Below are positions 1 to 6,099 of a DNA stretch of 6,099 bases, one piece after another; position 1 is the stretch's first letter, and each line of letters opens with the position of its first letter. This DNA comes from JAKACU01 sp021821185 (GTDB lineage Bacteria > Bacillota > Bacilli > Alicyclobacillales > SLC66). The stretch is from the NCBI GenBank assembly GCA_027343965.1, contig DAHWJX010000065.1, positions 1 through 6,099 of the forward strand, in the 5' to 3' direction. Both the position numbers and the translations under genes were made by a program. The notes beneath the pieces are model-generated. The model saw nothing but the letters and a program-made list of their open reading frames with translations. It was not told where the DNA came from and did not search any database.

Positions 1-916
1 ACGAGTTGTTGAAGAGATGCATTACTATCCGAATGCTTCAGCGAGACGTTTAGTGACGAATCGGTCTTATACGATTGGCGTCTTTTATCCAGCTAATGGC
101 GGTCCTGGATTACGACAACCTTTTATTGCTCACTTACTTGAGGTGTTTAAGACAGCGATTGGAACATCAGGTTATGATTTATTGCTCTTTGGCGATGAGA
201 AACATCCTTATGGAAAGTTTAGTTTTCTAGATCGGGTTGAACATCGTGATCTTGATGGAGTACTGCTCCTGGGCTCTCCTGATGAGACGATCGATGAATT
301 GTTGGCATCCAACGTACCGATCGTTGGTGTCGACCATGTGGCTGCAGGGCAACGAGTTGGGTCTATTACATCAGATAATCGACGGGCGATATATGAACTT
401 GTTCAACTTCTAAAGGCGAATGGATACAGTAAGTTCGGATTTTGTCATGGAGATTTGACGCTGCCTGTTGCAATGGAACGGTTACAAGGATTCTACTCAG
501 GCCTATCTGTGGCACAAATAACGCCGCGCAAAGAGTGGATCTTTGATGACGCATTTAACTTTGAAGGTGGCATTCAAACGGCGCACCGAATTTTATCGCT
601 CACACAAAAACCTGACGTCATCATTTTCTCTGGGGATATTTCAGCGATTGGGGCGTTACAGGTTTTTTCAGAACACCATATCCGGGTTCCCGATGATATT
701 GCTGTTGTTGGGTTTGATGATATTGATGCGGCTTCTTATGTTTTTCCAAAACTGACGAGCATAAAACAAGACAAAGAGGAAATGGGCAGACTTGCAGCGG
801 AACTTTTGGTTGACCTCATTGAGAATACAGAACGCAGTATGCCACAACATTTTGTTTTACCCACACAGTTGATTGTACGCAATACAACAAGACCATTGGT
901 GATAAACGGACTTTAG
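1..916 (+). CDS. LacI-family transcriptional repressor, 5' truncated by window edge
   Basis: This is a sugar-responsive repressor of the LacI/GalR family, a cytoplasmic DNA-binding protein that releases its operator when it binds a ligand. The reading frame is open from base 2 and ends at TAG 914-916, giving about 304 visible residues. The first ATG (17) is not the true start: codons before and after it encode RVVEEMHYYPNASARRL, the end of the HTH domain plus the hinge helix (PNASARRL at 29-52), so about 40-45 N-terminal residues lie outside the window. After the hinge comes TIGVFYP, the usual first strand of the periplasmic-binding-protein-like effector domain, and then IVGVDH. GFDDIDAASYVFPKLTSI, from base 710, is the conserved C-terminal LacI signature. 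The effector is probably a beta-glucoside or its breakdown product, inferred only from the adjoining GH1 gene. No palindromic operator was found here; it would be expected upstream of the window. Confidence 0.93.
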   Translation, partial: RVVEEMHYYPNASARRLVTNRSYTIGVFYPANGGPGLRQPFIAHLLEVFKTAIGTSGYDLLLFGDEKHPYGKFSFLDRVEHRDLDGVLLLGSPDETIDELLASNVPIVGVDHVAAGQRVGSITSDNRRAIYELVQLLKANGYSKFGFCHGDLTLPVAMERLQGFYSGLSVAQITPRKEWIFDDAFNFEGGIQTAHRILSLTQKPDVIIFSGDISAIGALQVFSEHHIRVPDDIAVVGFDDIDAASYVFPKLTSIKQDKEEMGRLAAELLVDLIENTERSMPQHFVLPTQLIVRNTTRPLVINGL

Positions 917-920
917 GAGG
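915..920 (+). promoter_or_regulatory. Strong Shine-Dalgarno (AGGAGG) for the GH1 gene, overlapping the lacI-type stop
   Basis: AGGAGG overlaps the last two bases of the repressor's TAG stop. Three consecutive in-frame start codons follow: TTG 925 (spacing 4), GTG 928 (spacing 7) and ATG 931 (spacing 10). The overlap implies that repressor and glucosidase share a transcript and that their translation may be coupled. Confidence 0.85.
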
Positions 921-930
921 GATTTTGGTG

Positions 931-2295
931 ATGAATTCTTTTGATTTGCCGGATGACATAATAAAAAAGATTCCTAAGAATTTCTTTTTCGGAACGGCTG
1001 CGGCTGCGTATCAGGTGGAAGGGGCAGTCAATGAAGGAGGGCGAGGGCCCTCGATTTGGGACGTGTTTTCAAGTACGCCTGGCAAAACGCAAAATGGTGA
1101 TACTGGAGCGATCAGTGTGGACCATTATCATCGGTTTGCTGAGGATTTTGCGTTGATGCGCGAATTGAATATTAAACATTATCGTTTTTCGATAGCATGG
1201 CCGCGCTTGTTCCCTATGGGTTCAGGGCAAATTAACCAACAGGGCGTTGATTTTTACAATCGTTTGCTTGACTCTATGTTAGAAAATGAAATAACTCCTA
1301 TGGCTACACTATATCATTGGGATTTGCCTCAAGCTTTGCAGGAACTAGGTGGATGGGAAAATCGCGATACTGTCTATCGATTTCAAGACTATGCTGATGC
1401 GGCATTTCGGGCGTTTGGTGATCGCGTAAAAGCCTGGATCACGCATAATGAACCATGGTGTGTCAGTGTTCTTGGCAATTTAACCGGTGAACATGCCCCG
1501 GGTTTCTACGACCCGCAAAAGGCTCTAATCGTGGCGCATCACGTTTTGCTTTCGCATGGTCTAGCTGTACAGACGTATCGGGGACAAAATCAAAATGGCC
1601 AAATTGGTATTACGTTGAATTTGACACCAGTGTACGCGCAAACTCCTGGTTCCGATGATGACAAAGCTGTCGTGATGAATGATGTATTTTCCAACCGTTG
1701 GTTTCTCGACCCAATTTTCAAGGCGCAGTATCCGAAGGAAATGATGCAAATTATTGGAGAGCTACCAAGTGCCATCACCACGGATGACCTTGCAACGATT
1801 GCACAACCGATTGACTTCCTTGGCGTAAATTATTACCAACCGCTTGTGGTGCGCTATGATGCTAGCGCGGCCCCGTTTTACACGGAGAATGTTACGCCGC
1901 AGGATCGGGTAACGAGTATGGGCTGGCCCGTTTCAGGCAAGGGGTTGCGAGATTTGTTGCTACGCTTACAGAAAGATTATGGGGCCTGTCCATTTTATGT
2001 GACGGAAAATGGTGCAGCTTATCCTGATCAATTGGATCATGCTCACGTTCATGATGAGGATCGCATCCATTACTTATCAGATCATGTGTTAGCACTAGCT
2101 GAGGCAATAGAACAAGGCGCCGATGTACGAGGGTACTATGTATGGTCTTTTATCGATAACTTTGAGTGGGCATGGGGTTACGACCGACGCTTTGGTATCG
2201 TTTATTGTGATTATGCCACGCTACAACGTTATCCTAAAGATAGCGCATGGTGGTATGCCAAGCATATTGTACGCCATCATAATATTCATGCGTGA
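931..2295 (+). CDS. Glycoside hydrolase family 1 beta-glucosidase
   Basis: This is a retaining GH1 enzyme that removes non-reducing beta-linked glucosyl (possibly galactosyl or fucosyl) units from oligosaccharides or aryl glycosides. From ATG 931 it has 454 residues, normal for bacterial GH1. Visible motifs are the N-terminal signature FFFGTAAAAYQVEGA (residues 18-32, with glycone-binding Q28), YHWDLP (128-133), the acid/base motif THNEPW (E174), FLGVNYY, the nucleophile motif YVTENG (E359), and the C-terminal glycone-binding WSFIDNFEWAWGY (W405, E412, W413). The NFEW form fits a beta-glucosidase; 6-phospho-beta-glucosidases carry a serine and a downstream lysine/tyrosine pocket there, so a PTS-fed substrate is unlikely. 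There is no signal peptide, so the enzyme is cytoplasmic and needs a transporter that is not in the window. It follows the repressor directly and overlaps the next gene by 8 bases. The start is not fully settled: GTG 928 has better spacing to the Shine-Dalgarno, and ATG was chosen as the stronger codon. Confidence 0.95.
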   Translation: MNSFDLPDDIIKKIPKNFFFGTAAAAYQVEGAVNEGGRGPSIWDVFSSTPGKTQNGDTGAISVDHYHRFAEDFALMRELNIKHYRFSIAWPRLFPMGSGQINQQGVDFYNRLLDSMLENEITPMATLYHWDLPQALQELGGWENRDTVYRFQDYADAAFRAFGDRVKAWITHNEPWCVSVLGNLTGEHAPGFYDPQKALIVAHHVLLSHGLAVQTYRGQNQNGQIGITLNLTPVYAQTPGSDDDKAVVMNDVFSNRWFLDPIFKAQYPKEMMQIIGELPSAITTDDLATIAQPIDFLGVNYYQPLVVRYDASAAPFYTENVTPQDRVTSMGWPVSGKGLRDLLLRLQKDYGACPFYVTENGAAYPDQLDHAHVHDEDRIHYLSDHVLALAEAIEQGADVRGYYVWSFIDNFEWAWGYDRRFGIVYCDYATLQRYPKDSAWWYAKHIVRHHNIHA

Positions 2296-3721
2296 CGCGC
2301 TTGTTGGAACGTTTTTGATACAATCTGCTCTCGCTTTATCATCTCTTCATCCATCTATTCACAAAAAGGTGTCATTGCGCCCATTCCCTTATCCTTACCA
2401 GGCCATGCTTGCAATTGAGTCAGACGCCGATCACGTGAATCTGCGAAAATTCAATATCATTCATGAGTTCCTTAATACAACAATGCATACACCCTTAGGA
2501 AAAGGACTAGGGTTAGATATTTCCGATTCGTTTTTTTTATACAATGGATCGAATCTCCCTGATGTAATTGATTATAACGGTGCAAAATTACCGACGGAAA
2601 TGACCTTTTTTCGTGGGACAATTCATAAGTTAGCCTATGGTTCTATCTTACTTCACTATATGCGTGTAGGATGGATTGACACATTTCATGCTATGGGAGA
2701 TTTTTCGCGGATCAATACAAAACAGACGGTATTTTCTCGAAACTTGGCCGTTTATGCCTTGCGGTACCTTGAGGCGCATGGAATTCATCTGACGGTAATC
2801 ACAGATCACGGCAATCAATCGAATGTGGATAACTTTGGTGCCTATTCCATCAATCGATTTGAACATTATCAGCAGGGAGACAGCCCTGAATCACCGTATT
2901 ATATTACTGACTTGCTTCATCAAGCCGGTGTACGATTCGTATGGCCCGACTTATTTAGCCAAAAGTATGCCTACCCATCGATGATTTATCCCATTCATTT
3001 GCGAGATGGCAGGGAAATCTGGGGATTTTGGCGATTTACAGGCACTCTTCGCAAAGTCTTGAAACATCATTTGTGGCGCTATGACTGGACTGACCTGTGG
3101 AATCCCGCTGAGTTGTCGATGCAACTGTCGCCCGCACGACTTTCTCTGTTGGTGCACGATCACGCTTATACTATTATTGCCACGCATTTGGAAGGAAACG
3201 CGGATAAAATGCCGTTGTCAACAAGCGCTGTTGAAGCGTTGACACGCTTGTCGCATTTACAGTATCACGGTAAAATTCTTGTGGCTCGGACAAGCCGCTT
3301 ACTTCAGTACAATCTTGTACATCAGTATCTTCGCTATAAGACGTATCAAAAATTGGGACAGACATGGATCAATATTCTTGCCGTGGCTGATCCCGTCGAT
3401 GGTGCATTTGTTCCATCACTCAACCAATTGCACGGAATCACATTTTCTGTTCCCGATCCTTTACGAACTATCATTTTATTACGTGGCACGAAAATTCCTG
3501 CGACTGATGAAACAAGAAGTGTAGGTTCTATTGGCGTTCGATGGTTTTCGCCTGATACGACGAATTATGCCATATGGAGCCTAAAGAAGCGTCATACGCG
3601 ATCCTCTGTGAAGAAAGGGAGCCCAACAATGCTCGCTGCGCTCATGGATGGATTTCTCGTAATCGGTCTCATTTTGACACTTTTGTATGCGAGAAGGAGG
3701 TCTAAACACCAGGATCGTTAA
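2288..3721 (+). CDS. Polysaccharide deacetylase-like protein with C-terminal membrane anchor
   Basis: The likely product has 477 residues from ATG 2288, which overlaps the GH1 stop by 8 bases. No clear Shine-Dalgarno precedes this ATG, so translational coupling to GH1 is likely. The frame is open back to an ATG at 2123, but that stretch is the GH1 C-terminus read in another frame. Residues 4-19 are hydrophobic and end in an ALA site (15-17), a weak signal-peptide candidate. Near the N-terminus AMLAIESDADH (39-49) resembles the metal-binding Asp strand of NodB/CE4-type deacetylase barrels. TDHGNQSN (172-179) and IATHLEG (297-303) look like further conserved polar loops. WIDTFHAMGDFS (129-140) also looks motif-like. 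Residues about 449-467 form a transmembrane helix followed by ARRRSKHQDR, so the protein would be held in the membrane with its bulk outside. Family membership is recalled from motif resemblance and is moderate. Catalytic activity is unproven because the classic HxxxH motif is not evident. Acting on envelope or exported polysaccharide is inference. Confidence 0.7.
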   Translation: MRDALVGTFLIQSALALSSLHPSIHKKVSLRPFPYPYQAMLAIESDADHVNLRKFNIIHEFLNTTMHTPLGKGLGLDISDSFFLYNGSNLPDVIDYNGAKLPTEMTFFRGTIHKLAYGSILLHYMRVGWIDTFHAMGDFSRINTKQTVFSRNLAVYALRYLEAHGIHLTVITDHGNQSNVDNFGAYSINRFEHYQQGDSPESPYYITDLLHQAGVRFVWPDLFSQKYAYPSMIYPIHLRDGREIWGFWRFTGTLRKVLKHHLWRYDWTDLWNPAELSMQLSPARLSLLVHDHAYTIIATHLEGNADKMPLSTSAVEALTRLSHLQYHGKILVARTSRLLQYNLVHQYLRYKTYQKLGQTWINILAVADPVDGAFVPSLNQLHGITFSVPDPLRTIILLRGTKIPATDETRSVGSIGVRWFSPDTTNYAIWSLKKRHTRSSVKKGSPTMLAALMDGFLVIGLILTLLYARRRSKHQDR

Positions 3722-3735
3722 ATAATCTCTTGATT

Positions 3736-3762
3736 TTTACATAGGTTTTAGTCCATGATACT
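3736..3762 (+). promoter_or_regulatory. Possible weak promoter before the LCP gene
   Basis: In the 73-base gap before the LCP gene, TTTACA (3736-3741, five of six to the -35 consensus) lies 15 bases before GATACT (3757-3762, four of six to the -10 consensus). An alternative pairing is TTGATT (3730-3735) with CATGAT (3754-3759) at 18 bases. Neither is convincing. No intrinsic terminator is seen after the upstream gene, so read-through into the LCP gene is equally possible. Confidence 0.2.
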
Positions 3763-3778
3763 AGTGGATAAGTAGTCT

Positions 3779-3783
3779 GGAGG
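3779..3783 (+). promoter_or_regulatory. Shine-Dalgarno GGAGG for the LCP gene
   Basis: GGAGG lies 11 bases before ATG 3795, slightly longer than optimal. It supports this ATG as the start because no other in-frame ATG, GTG or TTG lies between the two. Confidence 0.6.
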
Positions 3784-3794
3784 CTCTGTATAGG

Positions 3795-4826
3795 ATGAAC
3801 TCACCAGATGGAGACAATCAGCCAGTAAGTAGTCCTGGTAAAAAGAAAAGAAATAAACGTCGACGTCGTCAGATTTTGTGGATGAGTTTGGCTAGTTCCT
3901 CCATCATAGTCGGTGGTGCTCTTGGTGCTGTGTATTATACGCTACAACCTACCAATCATTTCCATGATCCGCATGCGCTTCCCACGGTGAGTATTCCGGA
4001 TGCACCAGGTATAACCACCCATGCGCTTCATGCAGGTGAATTCAACTTATTACTTCTTGGGGTTGACTCGAGAACGCCAGACACACCGGCACGCTCTGAT
4101 TCTATTTTGCTGATTCATGCCAATATTGCTACACATGCGTTTAATGTGCTCAGCATTGCTCGTGATACAAGGGTAAATATAGCGCCTTATGGTCTGACAA
4201 AGATAACCCATGCAAATTACTTAGGGGATTTAAAGGGTGGACGCATTCAGGGCATCGAAGAGGCAAGTCAGGCGGTCAGTAATTTAACGGGATTATCTAT
4301 CAATTATTATGCGGAGACAAACCATTTCGGATTGCAAAATCTCGTTGATGCTATAGGTGGCGTGACGGTGAATGTGCCGTTTGCTGTGCCGATCATTAAC
4401 GCATGGTATCCATCCTTGAATGGTAAGACCATTCCTCAAGGCACACAGCATCTTGATGGGGAAATGGCAGCAGAATTAGTTCATCAAAGGGAATTGTTAC
4501 CGAATGGCGATTTTAGTCGCCAACAATTGCAAGAAGACTTGCTACTAAGCATTGCGAAGAAGATGGAGAAGCCACAAAATTGGGGCATGATTCCTAGCTT
4601 TATTAATGCTTTGCCAAAGTTTCTAACAGCAAGTAATTTGAGTACGTCAGATATGATGAGTCTGGCCTTGGCCTTGCATGGCTTTAAACGTAGTGATGTT
4701 CATTATTATCAAGTGCCCGGATCTTCGCTGTATGCGATGGATCCCGTGGTTGGGCAGACGCTGTATTATTGGAACCCTAACATGACGCAATTGGATCCAA
4801 TTATCGCAAAACATTTTGTGAACTAA
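3795..4826 (+). CDS. LytR-CpsA-Psr (LCP) family cell-wall glycopolymer ligase
   Basis: LCP proteins are membrane-bound phosphotransferases that move lipid-linked glycopolymers (teichoic acids, capsule, other wall polysaccharides) onto peptidoglycan outside the cell. The 343-residue product starts with a basic cytoplasmic tail (KKKRNKRRRR, 16-25) and one transmembrane helix (about 27-48), which gives the usual N-in topology. The catalytic domain follows with NLLLLGVDSR (84-93, D91), ARSDSILL (99-106, R100 and D102), VLSIARDTRV (118-127, R123 and D124), LVDAIGGVTVNVP (183-195), LDGEMA (220-225) and QREL...NGDFSRQQ (231-244, R232, D239, R242), all typical LCP positions. The arginine usually found two residues before R232 is H230 here. 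The length fits a single LCP domain; no LytR C-terminal domain is present. It lies 73 bases after the deacetylase-like gene on the same strand, and its last 26 bases overlap the opposing minus-strand gene. Which polymer it transfers cannot be told. Confidence 0.93.
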   Translation: MNSPDGDNQPVSSPGKKKRNKRRRRQILWMSLASSSIIVGGALGAVYYTLQPTNHFHDPHALPTVSIPDAPGITTHALHAGEFNLLLLGVDSRTPDTPARSDSILLIHANIATHAFNVLSIARDTRVNIAPYGLTKITHANYLGDLKGGRIQGIEEASQAVSNLTGLSINYYAETNHFGLQNLVDAIGGVTVNVPFAVPIINAWYPSLNGKTIPQGTQHLDGEMAAELVHQRELLPNGDFSRQQLQEDLLLSIAKKMEKPQNWGMIPSFINALPKFLTASNLSTSDMMSLALALHGFKRSDVHYYQVPGSSLYAMDPVVGQTLYYWNPNMTQLDPIIAKHFVN

Positions 4827-5052
4827 GCATGATTTTCGAGGAATATTTAATAATCATGTAACAGGCGACTGCAGCTACGATGACAAAAGCAAAAATTCCG
4901 GTGTAAGGGATTTCTGGAAGGACACCAGTTGGTTGATCATTGATGGATATGAAACTAACGGATGGATCGGTCGAAAAGTAAAATGTATCTTTGCCATTCT
5001 TGCCGTTCGAAGTAGCATACCCCGTTGCGATCATGTATTCACCTGCTTTCAC
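4801..5052 (-). CDS. Downstream fragment: C-terminal membrane anchor of the broken gene
   Basis: This frame has an ATG at 5052 but is open back to 5091, and no Shine-Dalgarno precedes the ATG, so it is probably the tail of the upstream fragment and not a gene of its own. It holds a short polar, probably beta-rich stretch (GYATSNGKNGKDTFYFSTD), then VLPEIPYTG, then a hydrophobic helix (IFAFVIVAAVACYMII) and a tail with scattered basic residues. That order (short proline motif, helix, basic end) is the layout of a C-terminal anchor or sorting signal. It is not a standard LPXTG. The 3' end runs 26 bases into the opposing LCP gene. Confidence 0.5.
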   Translation of the reverse strand: MKAGEYMIATGYATSNGKNGKDTFYFSTDPSVSFISINDQPTGVLPEIPYTGIFAFVIVAAVACYMIIKYSSKIMLSSQNVLR

Positions 5053-6088
5053 CGGTGGCGAGGCTAGCGATATTTTGGGCGTGTACTGACGTTACTGATG
5101 AATCTAGTTGGGACGTGGAGAAGCTATTGATAAATGATGTGAAATTTTGTAGTTTTTTCCATTGTCCTAGTGCTAATGCGAATGTCAACTCTGTCACAGG
5201 TGCACCAGATCTCGCATGAAACTCGGCATTCAGAATTTGTTGCATGGTTTGGTCTTGACGGATAGCACTATGAGCCGTTGTCTGATACGCGATCGGTGTA
5301 ACAAATTCTGCACGAATATACGCAGATGTGCTATTGAAGTTCACTGCATAGGTATAAGCTACATCTTCAAATAGATCTTGTGCACCACCGATTTGTGACG
5401 CAGGCAAGAGTATGGCATATACTTCTGCTTGAATACCTGGACGAACGGTGTAGCTGGTTTTGGCCAAGATCGTATCCCCATGAAACAACAGGCAATTATT
5501 GACACCATAGCTAAGCAAGGTATTGAGATTGTAGGTCCACCATTCTTCCCCCATAACATAATTACCTTTAAGATTTGAGTAGGCGTACGCCGTACCATAC
5601 GAACCTGGTCCCAACACCGCATCTTCATTGTAATTACCAAGCAAACTTCGTTGATATCCAGTCACTTGCGGCATTAATATCGATAGTTTATTGGTCGTCA
5701 CAGTAATTGGATTGCCGTAAGATCCAGCTGTCCAAAAGTACAAGGGCCATAATGCGACGGTTAGGATGATTGCGCTTGCGCTGACAACAAAAGTATGAAA
5801 TTTGTCTGGTATTTTTAGTTCATAGCTAATTGGTAATACTTTACCTTTCAATCCGATTAATTTACCAATAATTGATAGAATAATAATCGATAGAATAAAG
5901 AGAACGAAACCTAAAATGGGATGCAGTATGCCAAAACTGAAATTTGAGCCTGCATAGTGTGTTTCTGCCCTCCTGTAATGACCGAAAGTTGACGAAGTTG
6001 CCTGTCCAAAGTTTGCTCGATACAATGTCCATATCCTGAAGAAAGAAAAAACGTCTCTGTTTTCGTCATGCTGCACGAACAGCATCAC
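5039..6088 (-). CDS. Upstream fragment: two membrane helices plus extracytoplasmic domain, hypothetical
   Basis: This is the longer intact frame of the broken gene, 349 codons from GTG 6088. Helix 1 (about residues 53-80, with the repeated LSII LSII) and helix 2 (about 98-120, ending LYFWTAG) are separated by a basic, presumably cytoplasmic loop (KGKVLPISYELKIPDK). The remainder is a polar, aromatic-rich domain with MGEEWWTYNLNTLLSYG and QAEVYAILLPAS, probably outside the cell. The last 17 residues or so look out of frame. Residues 1 to about 17 are encoded by the terminator hairpin and its T-tract, so they are unlikely to be protein. A later in-frame candidate is TTG 6025 with AGGA 8 bases before it, but there is little room for a promoter. 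No enzymatic motif was recognised. The gene may respond to, bind or help assemble surface polymers given its LCP neighbour, but that is speculation. Confidence 0.55.
   Translation of the reverse strand: MMLFVQHDENRDVFSFFRIWTLYRANFGQATSSTFGHYRRAETHYAGSNFSFGILHPILGFVLFILSIIILSIIGKLIGLKGKVLPISYELKIPDKFHTFVVSASAIILTVALWPLYFWTAGSYGNPITVTTNKLSILMPQVTGYQRSLLGNYNEDAVLGPGSYGTAYAYSNLKGNYVMGEEWWTYNLNTLLSYGVNNCLLFHGDTILAKTSYTVRPGIQAEVYAILLPASQIGGAQDLFEDVAYTYAVNFNSTSAYIRAEFVTPIAYQTTAHSAIRQDQTMQQILNAEFHARSGAPVTELTFALALGQWKKLQNFTSFINSFSTSQLDSSVTSVHAQNIASLATGESR
5871..5900 (+). repeat. Imperfect 15-base tandem duplication in helix 1
   Basis: Two adjacent 15-base units (5871-5885 and 5886-5900) match at about 12 of 15 positions and share GATAGAATAA. 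On the minus strand they encode the repeated LSII in the first membrane helix. The unit is five codons, so it keeps frame and may be a small in-frame duplication, though AT-rich Ile/Leu codons could also produce it by chance. Confidence 0.4.
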
Positions 6089-6099
6089 CAGAGACGTCT
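6042..6099 (-). terminator. Rho-independent terminator on the minus strand
   Basis: Read on the minus strand, ACGTCTCTG (6097-6089) pairs perfectly with CAGAGACGT (6059-6051), extended by a G-U and an A-U pair. Inside lies a second stem, ATGCTG (6085-6080) with CAGCAT (6073-6068), closing a six-base loop. The 3' arm runs straight into a TTTTTT tract (6051-6046) and then CTTTC. This is a classic intrinsic terminator for a minus-strand gene ending beyond the right edge of the window. It also means that the first codons of the long minus-strand frame are terminator sequence. Confidence 0.8.

Larger units (their letters stand above)
4801..6088 (-). pseudogene. Frameshifted membrane protein gene with a large external domain, family not recognised
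   Basis: Two minus-strand frames appear to be one broken gene. The upstream frame (5039-6088) encodes two transmembrane helices and a long polar domain, then runs into an unrelated tail (after SSVTS) and stops at TGA. The other frame is open from 5091 and continues RQYTPKISLASPPVKAGEY, which reads as a natural continuation. It ends in a third helix and a basic tail. Restoring the frame needs one base removed or two added near 5042-5091. The joined protein would have a basic loop between helices 1 and 2, then roughly 240 or more residues outside the cell, then a C-terminal anchor. The 5' end is doubtful too: the frame starts inside a terminator hairpin and lacks a visible ribosome binding site at its first start codons. 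I do not recognise the family. Possibilities are the C-terminal part of a larger multi-pass envelope protein, a complete small three-helix protein carrying errors, or a sequencing artefact. Confidence 0.6.

Noticed and set aside
17..19. ATG 17 as the start of the LacI-type gene
   Set aside because: Codons upstream of it continue the HTH/hinge sequence (RVVEE before MHYYPNASARRL), so the gene simply begins outside the window.
1892..2107. Minus-strand ORF inside the GH1 gene, with other antisense and out-of-frame ORFs of 60-93 codons
   Set aside because: They lie wholly inside well-supported genes, lack ribosome binding sites and have no recognisable domains; they are shadows of the coding frames.
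931..2295. 6-phospho-beta-glucosidase as the GH1 function
   Set aside because: The C-terminal motif is NFEWAWGY with tryptophan, not the serine-containing phosphate-binding version, and no PTS gene is visible.
3722..3794. Intrinsic terminator for the upstream operon
   Set aside because: Only short partial complementarity around 3753-3767 and no stem followed by a T-run.
4880..4903. Classical LPXTG sortase signal
   Set aside because: LPEIPYTG has three extra residues between LP-E and TG and does not match LPXTG.
5042..5091. Programmed ribosomal frameshift in the minus-strand gene
   Set aside because: The needed shift is +1 and I see no recognisable slippery site, rare-codon stop context or downstream pseudoknot; a plain indel or sequencing error is simpler.
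5911..5955. 14-codon ORF (MQAQISVLAYCIPF) as a leader peptide
   Set aside because: It has a Shine-Dalgarno, but at 13 bases spacing, and has no regulatory codon run or attenuator hairpin after it; it better fits the displaced start of the broken gene.

Overview
The window looks like chromosomal DNA of a Gram-positive bacterium, most likely a moderate-GC member of the Bacillota. The support is a strong AGGAGG ribosome binding site, a LytR-CpsA-Psr (LCP) cell-wall protein with a basic N-terminus, and gene layout typical of that phylum. An Alicyclobacillaceae-like host is a guess from overall feel, not something the sequence proves.

Plus strand, 1-3721: three closely packed genes run in one direction. 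The first is the 3' part of a LacI-family repressor gene; its DNA-binding domain lies off the left edge. Next comes a complete GH1 beta-glucosidase whose Shine-Dalgarno overlaps the repressor's stop codon. The third is a predicted membrane-anchored protein that resembles polysaccharide deacetylases and whose likely start codon lies inside the last codons of the GH1 gene. The arrangement suggests one transcript: a sugar-responsive repressor, a cytoplasmic glucosidase and a surface-exposed carbohydrate-active protein. No sugar transporter is visible.

Plus strand, 3722-4826: after a 73-base gap with no clear terminator comes a complete LCP-family gene, expected to attach glycopolymers to peptidoglycan at the outer face of the membrane. 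With the deacetylase-like gene it gives the region a cell-envelope polysaccharide flavour.

Minus strand, 4801-6099: a membrane protein gene of unrecognised family faces the LCP gene and overlaps its 3' end by 26 bases. It appears damaged. A frameshift near 5042-5091 splits off its C-terminal membrane anchor. Its N-terminus is also doubtful: the only long reading frame starts inside a strong minus-strand intrinsic terminator at the right edge, while the best Shine-Dalgarno precedes an ATG in another frame. It may be a decaying remnant or carry sequence errors. It is the oddest part of the window. I saw no rRNA, tRNA, CRISPR array or insertion sequence, and no convincing new defence or mobile system.
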